Assembly: GCA_947039005.1 (NCBI GenBank)
Contig: CAMQXY010000015.1
Span: 1-42,746, forward strand
DNA: 42,746 nucleotides
DNA from: an uncultured Photobacterium sp.
Lineage (GTDB): Bacteria; Pseudomonadota; Gammaproteobacteria; Enterobacterales; Vibrionaceae
Direction of reading: 5' to 3'
This document shows positions 21,077 through 30,285 of the stretch, one piece after another (positions within the stretch are counted from its first letter, which is position 1; each line of letters starts with the position of its first letter). The position numbers and the translations under genes were made by a program. The notes beneath the pieces were generated by a model. That model had not been told where the DNA came from, ran no database searches, and saw nothing but the letters and a program-made list of their open reading frames with translations.

Positions 21077-21104
21077 AAAAAAGCCGCACTATACAAGTGC
21101 GGCT
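21077..21104 (-). terminator. Terminator of the structured RNA
   Basis: 9-bp stem AGCCGCACT/AGTGCGGCT with a 5-base loop, followed by six T on the minus strand. No protein gene ends nearby on this strand, which is why the upstream segment is read as an RNA gene. Confidence 0.85.
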
Positions 21105-21437
21105 AGGATGTTGCGCTCAATGTACTTACATGGCACATCAAGTTGTTACGCTTCGTCACTCATTACGTTGAGCTTGGCGTGTCCGATAACTATGTATGGA
21201 CCCATATTTTGACGAAGAAGCAAGAGTTTTACGGTATTGCTATCCAAATTGTTAACAACTAAGAAGTGTTACCTTAGAAGCTTTTACGTATTTCACTTAC
21301 TGTTACGCGTTGCAACTAGATCGTTATTAGTAACGGGTTGAATAGGTCTACTAATAACAACCGGGACCTGAATCCCCTGAGTTAGATGAAAACAGCTTGT
21401 TTCCTCCGTAAGCTCGATAATATATCTCAGTTCAGGT
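21077..21437 (-). ncRNA. Candidate free-standing structured RNA of about 360 nt
   Basis: On the minus strand this segment contains many paired elements and no credible gene. From its 5' end: ACCTGAA/TTCAGGT plus CTGAG/CTCAG, a 12-bp stem with a GGGA bulge (21426-21437 with 21366-21381); inside it a hairpin AGCTT/AAGCT that shows ACGGAGGAAAC in its loop (21394-21414); a 10-bp hairpin GTTATTAGTA/TACTAATAAC (21323-21358); a CTAAG/CTTAG hairpin (21259-21277); a distant CTTCGTC/GACGAAG stem (21151-21157 with 21211-21217); and a terminator. It is GC-richer than its flanks. It is not tmRNA, RNase P RNA, 6S, GcvB, Spot 42 or a Qrr RNA by eye, and it has too few GGA motifs for CsrB. Identity unknown. 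Confidence 0.6.
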
Positions 21438-21439
21438 TA

Positions 21440-21480
21440 ATTTAACTATGGTAGATAAATCGTAAATAGGCAAACTTTAA
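21440..21480 (-). promoter_or_regulatory. Putative promoter of the structured RNA
   Basis: On the minus strand TTGCCT (-35-like) and CATAGT (-10-like) are separated by 17 bases, and transcription would start near 21437, exactly where the outer stem of the RNA begins. Confidence 0.4.
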
Positions 21481-21481
21481 G

Positions 21482-22025
21482 CTGTAATCAATATCAAAAA
21501 TATTAATCTTGTTATTTTTCAATACGCTATTAATAGAGTTCATTAATGCTAAAGCAACAACCTTTTTATACTCATATAAATGCTTATTAATATAATTGAT
21601 TCTATATTCGTTAAAAATAATATTAACCTTTACCACTAAATACCAACAAACAGATTATCGGGTATTTCTAACCTTGTGTTTATTATAATATCAATAAGTT
21701 AGTTGTTAATAACTAATCTTTAGCTACTTAATATGTACCTTTGTAGAAAACCATGCTTAAAATAAATAAAACCATCATTTTCTGATTTATTTTTATATCT
21801 TTGATCATCGAATTAAGACTTCACCACGCATCGTCGCATCAAAAATGAAATCTATGTTTTACTATAAAAAATCAAAAAACGTGATCTAACAATGAGATTT
21901 AAAATTCCATTAAAAAACTAGGAAAAATTCTTAATCCCTTTATCTGTTGTATCGGTATGGTCTCGGCTGCAGCGATTTGTTCAATTAAATACAAATCTTA
22001 TTTAAGCCCTAACGAGATCCAGCCA
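21482..22025. other. Intergenic region upstream of uhpT
   Basis: About 540 bp, AT-rich; no uhpABC-type regulator is present. A 64-codon minus-strand frame (21442-21636, GTG start, no ribosome binding site) is not credible and would run into the RNA promoter. Confidence 0.4.
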
Positions 22026-23414
22026 ATGGAATTATCAATACTTAAACGAGTCCGCAAGCCCACGCTTGACCTATCGCCAAAAGAACGTCGTAAACTATGG
22101 TTTTCTCCTTTTTTAAAGTCCTATTTAGTAGTTTTCGTTAGTTATATGGCGATGTATTTAGTCCGTAAAAACTTTAACATTGCCCAGAATGATATGATTT
22201 CTGATTATGGCATGAGTTTAACCCAACTGGGTACCATCGGCCTTGGCTTCTCAATCACTTATGGTGTTGGTAAAACTGTTTTAAATTATTGGTCTGGTGG
22301 TAAGAATGCAAAAAACATTCTACCTCTAGGGTTATTATTATCAGGTTTCTGTATTCTTGGTATGGGCTTAGTCATGGGACCGAGCTCTAGCCAATTTATA
22401 ATGATGGCCATCTTGTATGCGGCCTCTGGTTTCTTCCAATCAGGCGGTGGTTCAAACTCGGTAGTAACCATTACTAACTGGACCCCACGTAATCGTCGTG
22501 GTCTTGGGGTGGGCTTTTGGAACATCTCCCATAATGCCGGTGGTGCATTAGCCGCTGCTGTCGCAATGTTTGGCGCTGATTATTTCTTTGGCGGAGATGT
22601 AAAAGGGATGTTTATTTTCCCTGCTGTGATCGCGATTATTATTGCAATTATCGGTTTCTTTATGGGTAACGATAGCCCTGAAGCTTATGGTCTTGGTACG
22701 GTAGAAGAGATTTTTGAAGAGCCAATTTCAGAAGAAGATAATGCCGTTAAAGAAAACCAATTAACGAAAATGGAAATCTTTAAGAAATATGTACTCTTTA
22801 ACAAAGTCATCTGGCTACTTTGTTTTGCTAACGTATTCCTTTACATCGTGCGTAGCGGTATCGATCAATGGTCGACGGTTTATGCTCACCAAATTTTAGG
22901 TTTCTCTAAAGACGTTGCAAACTCTGGCTTTACCATGTTTGAAGTCGGTGCATTGGTCGGTACCTGTCTATGGGGCTTACTGTCAGACTTATTTAATGGT
23001 CGTCGGGGCGCGGTATCATGTATTGCCTTAATCGGTATTGTTTTTACCTTAGGCTACTACCAACATGCAGACTCTATTTTTGCTTATAAAGCCTCTTTGT
23101 TTGCACTTGGTTTCTTAGTATTTGCCCCCCAACTGCTTATTGGTGTAGCAGCTATCGGTTTTGTACCAAAACAAGGTTTAGCGGCAGCTGATGGCGTTAA
23201 AGGAACTTTTGCTTACCTAATTGGTGATTCGTTCGCTAAAATTGGTTTAGGTTACATTGCAGAAGGTAATCCATTCTTCGGTCTTGATGGTTGGACCGGC
23301 ACCTTTGCTGCAATTAAAGCAGCTGCAATTGCCTGTTGTGTATTGATGGCTCTAGTCGCTTTATTTGAAGAAATTAAAATTCGTAAATTAGCGCAACAAC
23401 CCGCAGCATATTAA
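22026..23414 (+). CDS. uhpT: Hexose-phosphate antiporter UhpT
   Basis: Inner-membrane antiporter that takes up sugar phosphates in exchange for inorganic phosphate, of the organophosphate:Pi MFS family. From the ATG at 22026 the product is 462 residues (E. coli UhpT 463) and begins [20 protein letters not shown], with RRKLWF following. [62 protein letters not shown] and [13 protein letters not shown] match UhpT closely and separate it from GlpT. An in-frame ATG 23 codons earlier would add a stretch absent from the family, so I use 22026. Substrate binding needs a regulator in E. coli (UhpABC), which is not nearby. Monocistronic with its own terminator. Confidence 0.95.
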   Translation: MELSILKRVRKPTLDLSPKERRKLWFSPFLKSYLVVFVSYMAMYLVRKNFNIAQNDMISDYGMSLTQLGTIGLGFSITYGVGKTVLNYWSGGKNAKNILPLGLLLSGFCILGMGLVMGPSSSQFIMMAILYAASGFFQSGGGSNSVVTITNWTPRNRRGLGVGFWNISHNAGGALAAAVAMFGADYFFGGDVKGMFIFPAVIAIIIAIIGFFMGNDSPEAYGLGTVEEIFEEPISEEDNAVKENQLTKMEIFKKYVLFNKVIWLLCFANVFLYIVRSGIDQWSTVYAHQILGFSKDVANSGFTMFEVGALVGTCLWGLLSDLFNGRRGAVSCIALIGIVFTLGYYQHADSIFAYKASLFALGFLVFAPQLLIGVAAIGFVPKQGLAAADGVKGTFAYLIGDSFAKIGLGYIAEGNPFFGLDGWTGTFAAIKAAAIACCVLMALVALFEEIKIRKLAQQPAAY

Positions 23415-23428
23415 TAATTCGTCTTTAT

Positions 23429-23466
23429 AAAAAACCTCATAATTATTTTAATTATGAGGTTTTTTA
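23429..23466 (+). terminator. Terminator of uhpT
   Basis: Stem AACCTCATAATTA with TAATTATGAGGTT, flanked by A- and T-runs, 3-base loop, followed by six T on the plus strand. Confidence 0.9.
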
Positions 23467-23786
23467 TTATCTAGATCTAGCACCATTTAAATAGAGCTTT
23501 TATTCTAAATAATAATAGTGAAAATAAAAATCGCCATTATTAATATAATAATAAAAATAACTTCGACAATATAAAAACAGAAAAAAACCAACCATTATAA
23601 ATAATTTAATTTCTATTTATAGTTACTATTAATATTTGCCTACATAACAGTACAAAAAGTCAGTTATTTGTCAGCATTTCAATGCTCACATTCCTTAGTG
23701 GTATATATAGCGTATTATCAGTTAAATAAGAATCCATATATATCACCAATAAGATTGATACAATATAAGTATCAACTGGAATAACT
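23467..23786. other. Intergenic region
   Basis: About 320 bp of AT-rich DNA, promoter region of the DUF1800-DUF1501 pair. No specific operator recognised. Confidence 0.4.
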
Positions 23787-25337
23787 ATGACTGACACTAA
23801 AATATACAGCGATGACCGTAGTCAATGCGCTAAATTTCTTTATCGTGGTTCTTTCGGACCTAAAAAAAATCAAATAGATCACCTCCAAAAAGAAGGCTTT
23901 AATGCTTGGTTTGATAACCAATTTTCAGCAACACCTACTTATCATCGACCAAAACTAAACGCTCTTTTTGCCAACTCAACTTATAATCAAATACAAGATG
24001 ACATGCGCCAAGGCGTATGGTGGCAATGTGTTATTACAGGTGAAGACCAATTACGTCAACGCATGGCTTATGCATTAAGTGAATTATTCGTCGTTTCCTC
24101 TAATGGTGTAGGTTCGTTGAATGAAGGCTTAGCTAATTATTACGATATGCTGGTTACCCACGCTTTTGGTAATTTCCGTGATTTATTTAAAGCAGTTACG
24201 ATTAGTCCAATGATGGGACAATATTTAACATTATCAGGCAGTAAAAAACATAATCCCCAAACCAATACTTTTCCTGATGAAAACTTCCCGCGTGAATGTA
24301 TGCAATTATTCACGATTGGGCTATGGCAACTGAATAAATATGGTGAGCCTATTCTTGATCAAAATGGTAATAAAACACCGACTTATAATCAAGATGATGT
24401 CGAAGATATGTCACGTTTACTCTGTGGTTGGTATATCAATGCCCCCCATTGGCAGCATGATTGGATCAATCCAATGATGGCTGATAATAGTCAACATGAT
24501 ATGGAGGCAAAAATAGTCATGGGCACCCATTTTCCTGCAGGTCAAGATGCTAATCAAGATCTAGATGCCGTAGTCGATATGCTCTTTAATCATAACAATA
24601 CGCCTGCTTTTATTGCTATTCATCTTATTAAACGTTTTGTTACCAGTAATCCAAGTCGTAACCATATACGACGTGTTGCCGAAGTATTTGAAGATAACGG
24701 TGATGGTGTCCGCGGTGATTTACAAGCCACAATTAAAGCCGTTCTCATTGATCCTGATGTTTTTACTGGGGTAAGCCATGGAGCAGGACAAGGTATTCAG
24801 GGTGAACATCAACATTTTGGTTTACTTAAAGAACCTTTAATTGTAGTGGCTAATCAATTACGCGCATTAAACATACAAGCGGTAGATGATCAATGGTGGG
24901 ATACTCAATGGGCAGAAGTGACTTACGGTCAAGCTGCACTCAGTGCCGAGACTGTATTTAACTTTTATAAACCCAATGATGCCCCTCAAGGTGAAATTGC
25001 TAATTTAGGTCTTGCTGCCCCTGAATTTACGATTATAACTGCCGATATTATGCGTAAAACACACAATAGAATGTGGTACAACATTTTAAAATGGAATAAA
25101 ACTGACGCTAAAGAATGGCATTGGGATCGTAGTGATTTTCATGACTTATCGATGGACACCACAGAATATGTCGCGCTTATTAATGAACGATTTTTCGGTG
25201 GCTTAATGTCAAAAAGCCTCCAGAATTATATGGATAAGACTTTATCTCGCCACACAGAACCTTATCAACTCAATATACGCTTTATCAACGCCATATACAT
25301 CGCAACAACGGCACCTGAATTCTTTTGTGAAGGATAA
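23787..25337 (+). CDS. DUF1800 domain protein
   Basis: 516 residues, no obvious signal peptide or membrane helix. It fits the DUF1800 family: AKFLYRGSFGPKKNQIDHL at the N-terminus, then LRQRMAYALSELFVVSS, FRDLFKAVTISPMMGQYL, FPDENFPRECMQLFTIGLWQ, a GxHF-like HFPAGQD and HLIKRFVTSNPS. In many bacteria a DUF1800 gene directly precedes a DUF1501 gene, as here (6 bp apart), and the two are thought to act together, but the biochemical role is unknown. The ATG has GGA 7 bases upstream. First gene of a two-gene operon. Confidence 0.9.
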   Translation: MTDTKIYSDDRSQCAKFLYRGSFGPKKNQIDHLQKEGFNAWFDNQFSATPTYHRPKLNALFANSTYNQIQDDMRQGVWWQCVITGEDQLRQRMAYALSELFVVSSNGVGSLNEGLANYYDMLVTHAFGNFRDLFKAVTISPMMGQYLTLSGSKKHNPQTNTFPDENFPRECMQLFTIGLWQLNKYGEPILDQNGNKTPTYNQDDVEDMSRLLCGWYINAPHWQHDWINPMMADNSQHDMEAKIVMGTHFPAGQDANQDLDAVVDMLFNHNNTPAFIAIHLIKRFVTSNPSRNHIRRVAEVFEDNGDGVRGDLQATIKAVLIDPDVFTGVSHGAGQGIQGEHQHFGLLKEPLIVVANQLRALNIQAVDDQWWDTQWAEVTYGQAALSAETVFNFYKPNDAPQGEIANLGLAAPEFTIITADIMRKTHNRMWYNILKWNKTDAKEWHWDRSDFHDLSMDTTEYVALINERFFGGLMSKSLQNYMDKTLSRHTEPYQLNIRFINAIYIATTAPEFFCEG

Positions 25338-25343
25338 TTAATA

Positions 25344-26678
25344 ATGAGATTATCACGTCGACGTTTTTTAAAAACCAGTGCCGTTGTTAGCGCGACGACA
25401 TTATCAGCATCAGCATTTGCCTCATCAATATTGCCAACCAATACTGAGCCATCATCAACAAACACCAATAAAGCATTAGTATGTGTCTTTCTTTTCGGTG
25501 GTAACGATGCTTACAATATGATTGTGCCAACGCCAGGCTCTAATGCCTATCAAGACTATCAAGCTGCTAGACCTAAAATGGGTTTAGATAGTGATCAATT
25601 AAATACCTTGAACCTAACCACAACCAATGGGGTGCCACTTAGTATTAATAATAATATGTCATCATTACTACCGTTATTTGAAGCAGGTAATGCAACGGCG
25701 ATTATTAATTCAGGCCAATTAATTCAACCTACATCGCGAGATGATATCAATAATTATCGTGTCACGTTGCCACAATTTCTGATGGCTCATAACCAACAAC
25801 AAGATCTATGGCAATTAGGAGCAGAAAATCTTGGCAATGCCTATGGTTGGGCGGGGCGAATGATGGAAATGCTTGGCGCAACAGGAAACCTATCACCGCT
25901 TATTTCAATCAACCAAGGCCAAAAATTACTGCGTTATAAAAACGCTCAGCAAACCGTCGTTAACAGTGAGGGATCTGGTATCTACGCTGGTTGGAAAGAC
26001 GAAGAACGTCTTGATGGTTATTTTGCTCACTTTACGCAACGTCAATATAGCAATATTTATATGCGTAACTATGCAAGTGCGATGTCACATAATGTCTCTG
26101 AAAACGAAGCAATAAAAGCCATTTTAGCAAAACATCAAAATAATTATACTTACCCTAAATCTGATTTAGCCAAACAGCTAAGTATGGTAAGTCGTTTAAT
26201 TAAAGCGCGCGATGATATGCACCAACAACAACAGGTATTTTTTGTTGGCCTTGAAGGTTTTGATACCCATAATAATCAACAGAAAGATCACCCCAAATTA
26301 CTCAAACAAGTAAGTGACGCACTTAGTGTGTTTAATGCCGATATGGTCGATTCAGGTCTCAATGATCAGGTAACTTGTGTAACGATGTCTGATTTTGGCC
26401 GTCGTTTACAAGCTAATGCCAGTGGCACGGATCATGGTTGGGCAGGGCATCAAATAGTAACGGGAGGGGCTGTACGTGGCAATGCCGTTTATGGTGAATG
26501 GCCTCAACTCACTACAGATAGTCAACATAACTATAATAATGGTCGAATTATTCCAACCATTGCAGCGGATCAAGTCAATGCTTCATTATGCCGCTGGTTG
26601 GGGTTATCCGAAGCACAGATATTATCTATCTTTCCTAATTTAACTAATTTCAATTCACCTTATATTGAATTTATTTAA
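25344..26678 (+). CDS. DUF1501 protein with twin-arginine signal
   Basis: 444 residues. The N-terminus MRLSRRRFLKTSAVVSATTL is a Tat signal (SRRRFLK) followed by a hydrophobic core and an ASA/AFA cleavage region, so it is exported folded to the periplasm. The mature part matches DUF1501, a branch of the alkaline-phosphatase/sulfatase superfamily: VFLFGGNDAYNMIVP, FFVGLEGFDTHNNQ and VTMSDFGRRLQANASGTDHG with GHQIVTGGAV. These Asp/His segments resemble metal ligands of that superfamily. Substrate unknown. Co-transcribed with the DUF1800 gene. Its Tat motif makes it a candidate substrate for the translocon that TatA at 2407-2613 could serve, though this is only a guess. Confidence 0.9.
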   Translation: MRLSRRRFLKTSAVVSATTLSASAFASSILPTNTEPSSTNTNKALVCVFLFGGNDAYNMIVPTPGSNAYQDYQAARPKMGLDSDQLNTLNLTTTNGVPLSINNNMSSLLPLFEAGNATAIINSGQLIQPTSRDDINNYRVTLPQFLMAHNQQQDLWQLGAENLGNAYGWAGRMMEMLGATGNLSPLISINQGQKLLRYKNAQQTVVNSEGSGIYAGWKDEERLDGYFAHFTQRQYSNIYMRNYASAMSHNVSENEAIKAILAKHQNNYTYPKSDLAKQLSMVSRLIKARDDMHQQQQVFFVGLEGFDTHNNQQKDHPKLLKQVSDALSVFNADMVDSGLNDQVTCVTMSDFGRRLQANASGTDHGWAGHQIVTGGAVRGNAVYGEWPQLTTDSQHNYNNGRIIPTIAADQVNASLCRWLGLSEAQILSIFPNLTNFNSPYIEFI

Positions 26679-26690
26679 TTATATCTAAAA

Positions 26691-26717
26691 ATGTCGAGCC
26701 CAAAAAAGGCTCGACAT
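26691..26717. terminator. Convergent hairpin between the DUF1501 and decarboxylase genes
   Basis: 10-bp perfect stem ATGTCGAGCC/GGCTCGACAT with a 7-base loop. On the minus strand it is followed by five T, so it ends the decarboxylase transcript; on the plus strand no T-run follows. Confidence 0.65.
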
Positions 26718-26739
26718 AATAATAAACACGATGCTTTAT

Positions 26740-28422
26740 TTAATCTGCAACTGCCATTACATGCACTGGAATACCACGCGCCTGATTAAGCTGTGCCGCT
26801 AAATTTGCCGCTAAAGCGGGTGTTTCCATAACAGCGGTCACAATTTCAATATAAACCCCCGTTGTTGCTGTTTGCGCCATTGCTAACACTTCATCAAGCT
26901 CAGCATTGGTTTCCACTTTAGCCACTAACCAGTCACTAATACCAAACGCCTCCGGTAATAAAGTGTAATTCCACTGACATAAATCGTTGTACGCGATCAT
27001 TGGATCTTTACACAAAATACGTTCGATTAAATAGCCATTATTATTAATCACAAAAATAATCGGAGTTTGATGATAACGATGAAATTGCCCAATTTCCTGC
27101 ACTGTTAACTGATGAGAGCCTTCTCCAGTTAATAACACTGTTCGCTGCTGAGTATTCGCCAATGCTGCGCCTAAAGCCGCTGGCGTAGCCCAACCAATAC
27201 TGCCCCATAATGTTTGGTTGTGAAAACTCGCTTGCTTCGGTAAATGTGCCATTCCAAGCCCCATTGATACCGTCCCTGTTTCAGCAATAATCTGATCCCC
27301 ATTTTTAAAGAATTGCTCTAAACGAGGATATAAAGAAGCAGCATCAATCGCAGCATCAGCAACAACTTGAGCTTGGCGATAGCCCATATAACAAGGATGA
27401 ACAATATCAAGGCGTGGTTTTACTAATGCTGTAATTACCTCTAATAATGCCCCCAACGCCACTGCATCATAATGACACCGTTCAAGTTCAACCCGATCAC
27501 CATAAATATTAATGGTATTTTGTGGCCATTCTGCACTAAATGCACCGGTATTAAAGTCAGTTAATAACGCCCCAAGATTTATCACACAATCGCTATTTTC
27601 AACTATCTCACGTACCGCACGATTAATCACTTTACCATCATATAAACCAATAAAATTAGGATGGGTTTCATCAATAATCGCTTTATCAGCAAACATTGTC
27701 GCAAAAGGAAGGTTTGCTGTTTCAATCAGGGTTTGAGCTTGATCTAAGGCGTTATACACCCGTAAATGCTCACCAACCATTACCACCGGATGACGGGCTT
27801 TATTTATCTGTGCCGCTATTTTTTGTGCTAGTACGTCAACATCTTTAGACGCATTAGGCGCTGCATAACAAAAATCAAAGGGCTGTGGATGAGCTAATAT
27901 TATATTGGCAATATCTTCTGGAACACCAATATAAACAGGGCGTTTAGTGGTTAGTGCCAATTGAATCATACGTTGAATTTCAACATCAGCATTATCACGA
28001 CTTAATACGACACTACCAATGGTGACTTCAGCCGCCATTTTGGCAAAAATATCAAATTTACCATCACCTAAAGTATGGTGAATTAATTTATCCGTTGCCA
28101 TCAAGGTTGAACTCGGCATACCTGTAATAAAAATCACCGGCAAATGTGCAGCAAAAGAGCCCGCAATACCACATAACGCACTTAACTCTCCAGGACCATA
28201 GGTGGTATTTAATGCAGCAATGCCATGAACACGAGCATAACCATCAGCAGCATAAGCAGCATTTAATTCATTAGAACAACCGATCCATTCAATGTTGCTA
28301 TCGTTACAAATAGCATCATTGATTGGAAAGGCAAAATCACCAGGAACACCAAAAACGTGATGTAAATTAATCGCTTTTAATGCTTCAATAAGATATTCAA
28401 CAACAGTAAGTGACGATTTCAT
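26740..28422 (-). CDS. Thiamine-diphosphate 2-oxoacid decarboxylase (indolepyruvate/pyruvate decarboxylase family)
   Basis: 560-residue cytoplasmic enzyme. The ThDP-activating glutamate is E52 in CSNELNAAYAADGYAR, the decarboxylase His-His pair is H115-H116 in LIHHTLGDG, and the cofactor-binding motif is GEGSHQLTVQEIG through NNNGY near residue 425-455. This set marks the pyruvate/indolepyruvate/branched-chain oxoacid decarboxylase branch, not acetolactate synthase. It releases CO2 and an aldehyde from a 2-oxoacid. Whether the substrate is indolepyruvate, phenylpyruvate or pyruvate cannot be read from the sequence, so I leave the symbol empty (ipdC would be the best guess). It is divergent from a LysR regulator, the likely controller. 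Confidence 0.88.
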   Translation of the reverse strand: MKSSLTVVEYLIEALKAINLHHVFGVPGDFAFPINDAICNDSNIEWIGCSNELNAAYAADGYARVHGIAALNTTYGPGELSALCGIAGSFAAHLPVIFITGMPSSTLMATDKLIHHTLGDGKFDIFAKMAAEVTIGSVVLSRDNADVEIQRMIQLALTTKRPVYIGVPEDIANIILAHPQPFDFCYAAPNASKDVDVLAQKIAAQINKARHPVVMVGEHLRVYNALDQAQTLIETANLPFATMFADKAIIDETHPNFIGLYDGKVINRAVREIVENSDCVINLGALLTDFNTGAFSAEWPQNTINIYGDRVELERCHYDAVALGALLEVITALVKPRLDIVHPCYMGYRQAQVVADAAIDAASLYPRLEQFFKNGDQIIAETGTVSMGLGMAHLPKQASFHNQTLWGSIGWATPAALGAALANTQQRTVLLTGEGSHQLTVQEIGQFHRYHQTPIIFVINNNGYLIERILCKDPMIAYNDLCQWNYTLLPEAFGISDWLVAKVETNAELDEVLAMAQTATTGVYIEIVTAVMETPALAANLAAQLNQARGIPVHVMAVAD

Positions 28423-28617
28423 TTTTATAGCCTTGATAGTAAAAATTATCTACTTAACAATCAGTAGTCAGTTCAAACATCCTAATCCTTTTATATAAAA
28501 GGGTAAGTACCAAGATTCAAAAACTGTTTTGCACTTTTCGAAACAATAATATGTGTTTTAATGGGTACGCATTACACTACAAAAATATGAGCAACAACAA
28601 TATCGTGAGCCAATATT

Positions 28618-29529
28618 ATGAAATCTATCGAATCTTTACGCTATTTTATTGCTACAATAAAACAAGGTAGCTTTTCTGCGGCAGCTGAACAACTCAATGT
28701 TGCTGTCTCATCAATTTCAAGACATGTACAATTATTAGAAAAAGAGTTTAATTGCCCATTACTTATTCGACATACCCGACGCTTATCATTAACAGCAACG
28801 GGTCTGCATGTTTATGAACAAGGGATCGCAATTTGTCTGCAAATTGATCAACTAATGAGTGATGTCGTATTACAGCAACGATCTGTTCAAGGACATGTAA
28901 AAATAAGTGCACCACTATGGTATGGTACCCACTATATCGCCCCCTTATTGCCAGCATTACAACAACAATGGCCTCAGCTCACTATTTATCTTAATTATGG
29001 TGAAGAAGCGTTAGATCCTTATGGTGCTGACTATGATATTTATATTCGTATTGAGGATTATGCGGACAGTGCTTTTATTGCTCGTCCTTTACAACATATA
29101 GAATATTGGGCCTGTGCTAGTGCTAGCTATTTAGCATCAGCCGCACCATTACACCACCCAATAGATCTTGAACATCATCAACTGCTGGCTCAAAACTTTA
29201 AGCATATTAGCACCCAATGGTACTTTGAACACACCCAAACAGAAATCAGAACTAAACAAAAAATAGAACTCAACTCTGCGTGGTTATCAAGTAACAATTC
29301 TTTGGCATTATTAGAAGCAGCACTGCAAAATGGTGGTATTGTTCTACTGCCACATCATATGGTAATCACAGCAATTAATGAAAAAAAACTGATACGAGTA
29401 TTAAATGAATATACGGTTTCACCGTTTAATACCGCACACTCGATAGCTCTAGTTTATACCAAAGACAAAACACAAGAACTTAAAACAAAAGTTGTTATTG
29501 AGCATCTTTTAGCCCAATTAGGTCAATAG
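28618..29529 (+). CDS. LysR-family transcriptional regulator
   Basis: 303 residues. Helix-turn-helix at about 1-60 (IKQGSFSAAAEQLNVAVSSI, followed by SRHVQLLEKEF), then an effector-binding domain of the periplasmic-binding fold. Divergent from the decarboxylase gene with 195 bp between the starts, the standard arrangement for control of the neighbouring gene. The effector is unknown; an oxoacid or aromatic amino acid would fit. Sequence resembles the CrgA-like subgroup (short ligand domain, HLLAQLGQ C-terminus) but this is not firm. Confidence 0.9.
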   Translation: MKSIESLRYFIATIKQGSFSAAAEQLNVAVSSISRHVQLLEKEFNCPLLIRHTRRLSLTATGLHVYEQGIAICLQIDQLMSDVVLQQRSVQGHVKISAPLWYGTHYIAPLLPALQQQWPQLTIYLNYGEEALDPYGADYDIYIRIEDYADSAFIARPLQHIEYWACASASYLASAAPLHHPIDLEHHQLLAQNFKHISTQWYFEHTQTEIRTKQKIELNSAWLSSNNSLALLEAALQNGGIVLLPHHMVITAINEKKLIRVLNEYTVSPFNTAHSIALVYTKDKTQELKTKVVIEHLLAQLGQ

Positions 29530-29654
29530 TTTTTAACCTATAATAATATCCAATAGCGATGAGTTAGCATAATTAAATTTATTACAACAATTTATCGCTA
29601 TCCAATAATAGGAAACAAGTGAAAATTAGGTAATGTGATCAACAATAACCGCCG

Positions 29655-29953
29655 GATCTTTTTTATTTATTGAGTTCACAGATACAAAACATCACCATGG
29701 GTTTATATTAATATCAGCTTTCTTTCTCTGTCTGTTTATTAGAGAATTAGATGCTTTTTTGATAATTTCATGGCTTTTGGGTTTATCCAGCACTGATTAC
29801 TGCAATTACCGCTTTTATTTATTCAACCAAAAAACGTAAAAATACAATCAATACATTATATTTATTTGTTAAAAATAAAAACTTTCCAATATTATGCATC
29901 GGATTAGCCATTATTTTTGTATTTTCTCGATTGTTTGGTATGGTCATTTTTTA
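29655..29953 (+). pseudogene. Frameshifted remnant of a small multi-helix membrane protein
   Basis: Two plus-strand frames give fragments of one protein. The first reads GSFLFIEFTDTKHHHGFILI and continues SAFFLCLFIRELDA; after a poly-T tract at 29755-29760 the match moves to another frame, HGFWVYPALITAITAFIYS, ending RLFGMVIF at a TAG near 29953. The join would need two inserted bases. Hydrophobic segments and REL-D-A/HG-W suggest an inner-membrane protein. No start codon remains. Family not identified. Confidence 0.45.
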
Positions 29954-30040
29954 GCATCAAGTAATAAAAACTAACCTATTACGACAATAAACAAGCATGC
30001 TAGTAATAATTTAAAGAGGTCTAATCGTAAATTTTATATT

Positions 30041-30071
30041 ATCAGCCATAAATAATTTATGGCTGATTTTT
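30041..30071 (+). terminator. Hairpin with T-run
   Basis: 11-bp stem ATCAGCCATAA/TTATGGCTGAT, 5-base loop, then TTTTTG on the plus strand. It may end transcription from the LysR gene or pseudogene, and it faces the small gene ending at 30082. Confidence 0.6.
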
Positions 30072-30081
30072 GTAATGAGCA

Positions 30082-30285
30082 CTAAGTATTTGATGCTTCA
30101 ATACTCATCTGTAGCACATCTTCACCAGCTACTGCAAAATGTAGCTCAATACCACCTTTAGACGTAACATTTTTTATTAGTTTAATATCATGCTGACTAT
30201 ATTGTTTTAAAACAAGCTCATGAATTTCAGCGATCAGTTTATCTTTATCCACAGCTACCATTCTTTTTTTGCTATCAAACCACAT
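30082..30285 (-). CDS. Small hypothetical protein, 67 aa (59 from the second Met)
   Basis: Soluble small protein, begins MWFDSKKRMVAVDKDKLIAE and continues as an amphipathic helix and two strands (IELHFAVAGEDVLQMSIEA). I do not recognise the family. The start could be residue 1 or the Met at residue 9; neither has a strong ribosome binding site. Isolated between the LysR region and feoB. Coding is moderately likely from its regular composition. Confidence 0.45.
   Translation of the reverse strand: MWFDSKKRMVAVDKDKLIAEIHELVLKQYSQHDIKLIKNVTSKGGIELHFAVAGEDVLQMSIEASNT

Noticed and set aside
21077-21437. Structured RNA read as a CsrB-type RNA or as coding for MGPYIVIGHAKLNVMSDEA
   Set aside because: Only about five GGA motifs, far fewer than Csr RNAs; the short frame has no ribosome binding site.
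21442-21636. 64-codon minus-strand frame before the structured RNA
   Set aside because: GTG start without a ribosome binding site, low-complexity Lys/Asn/Ile composition, and it covers the likely RNA promoter.
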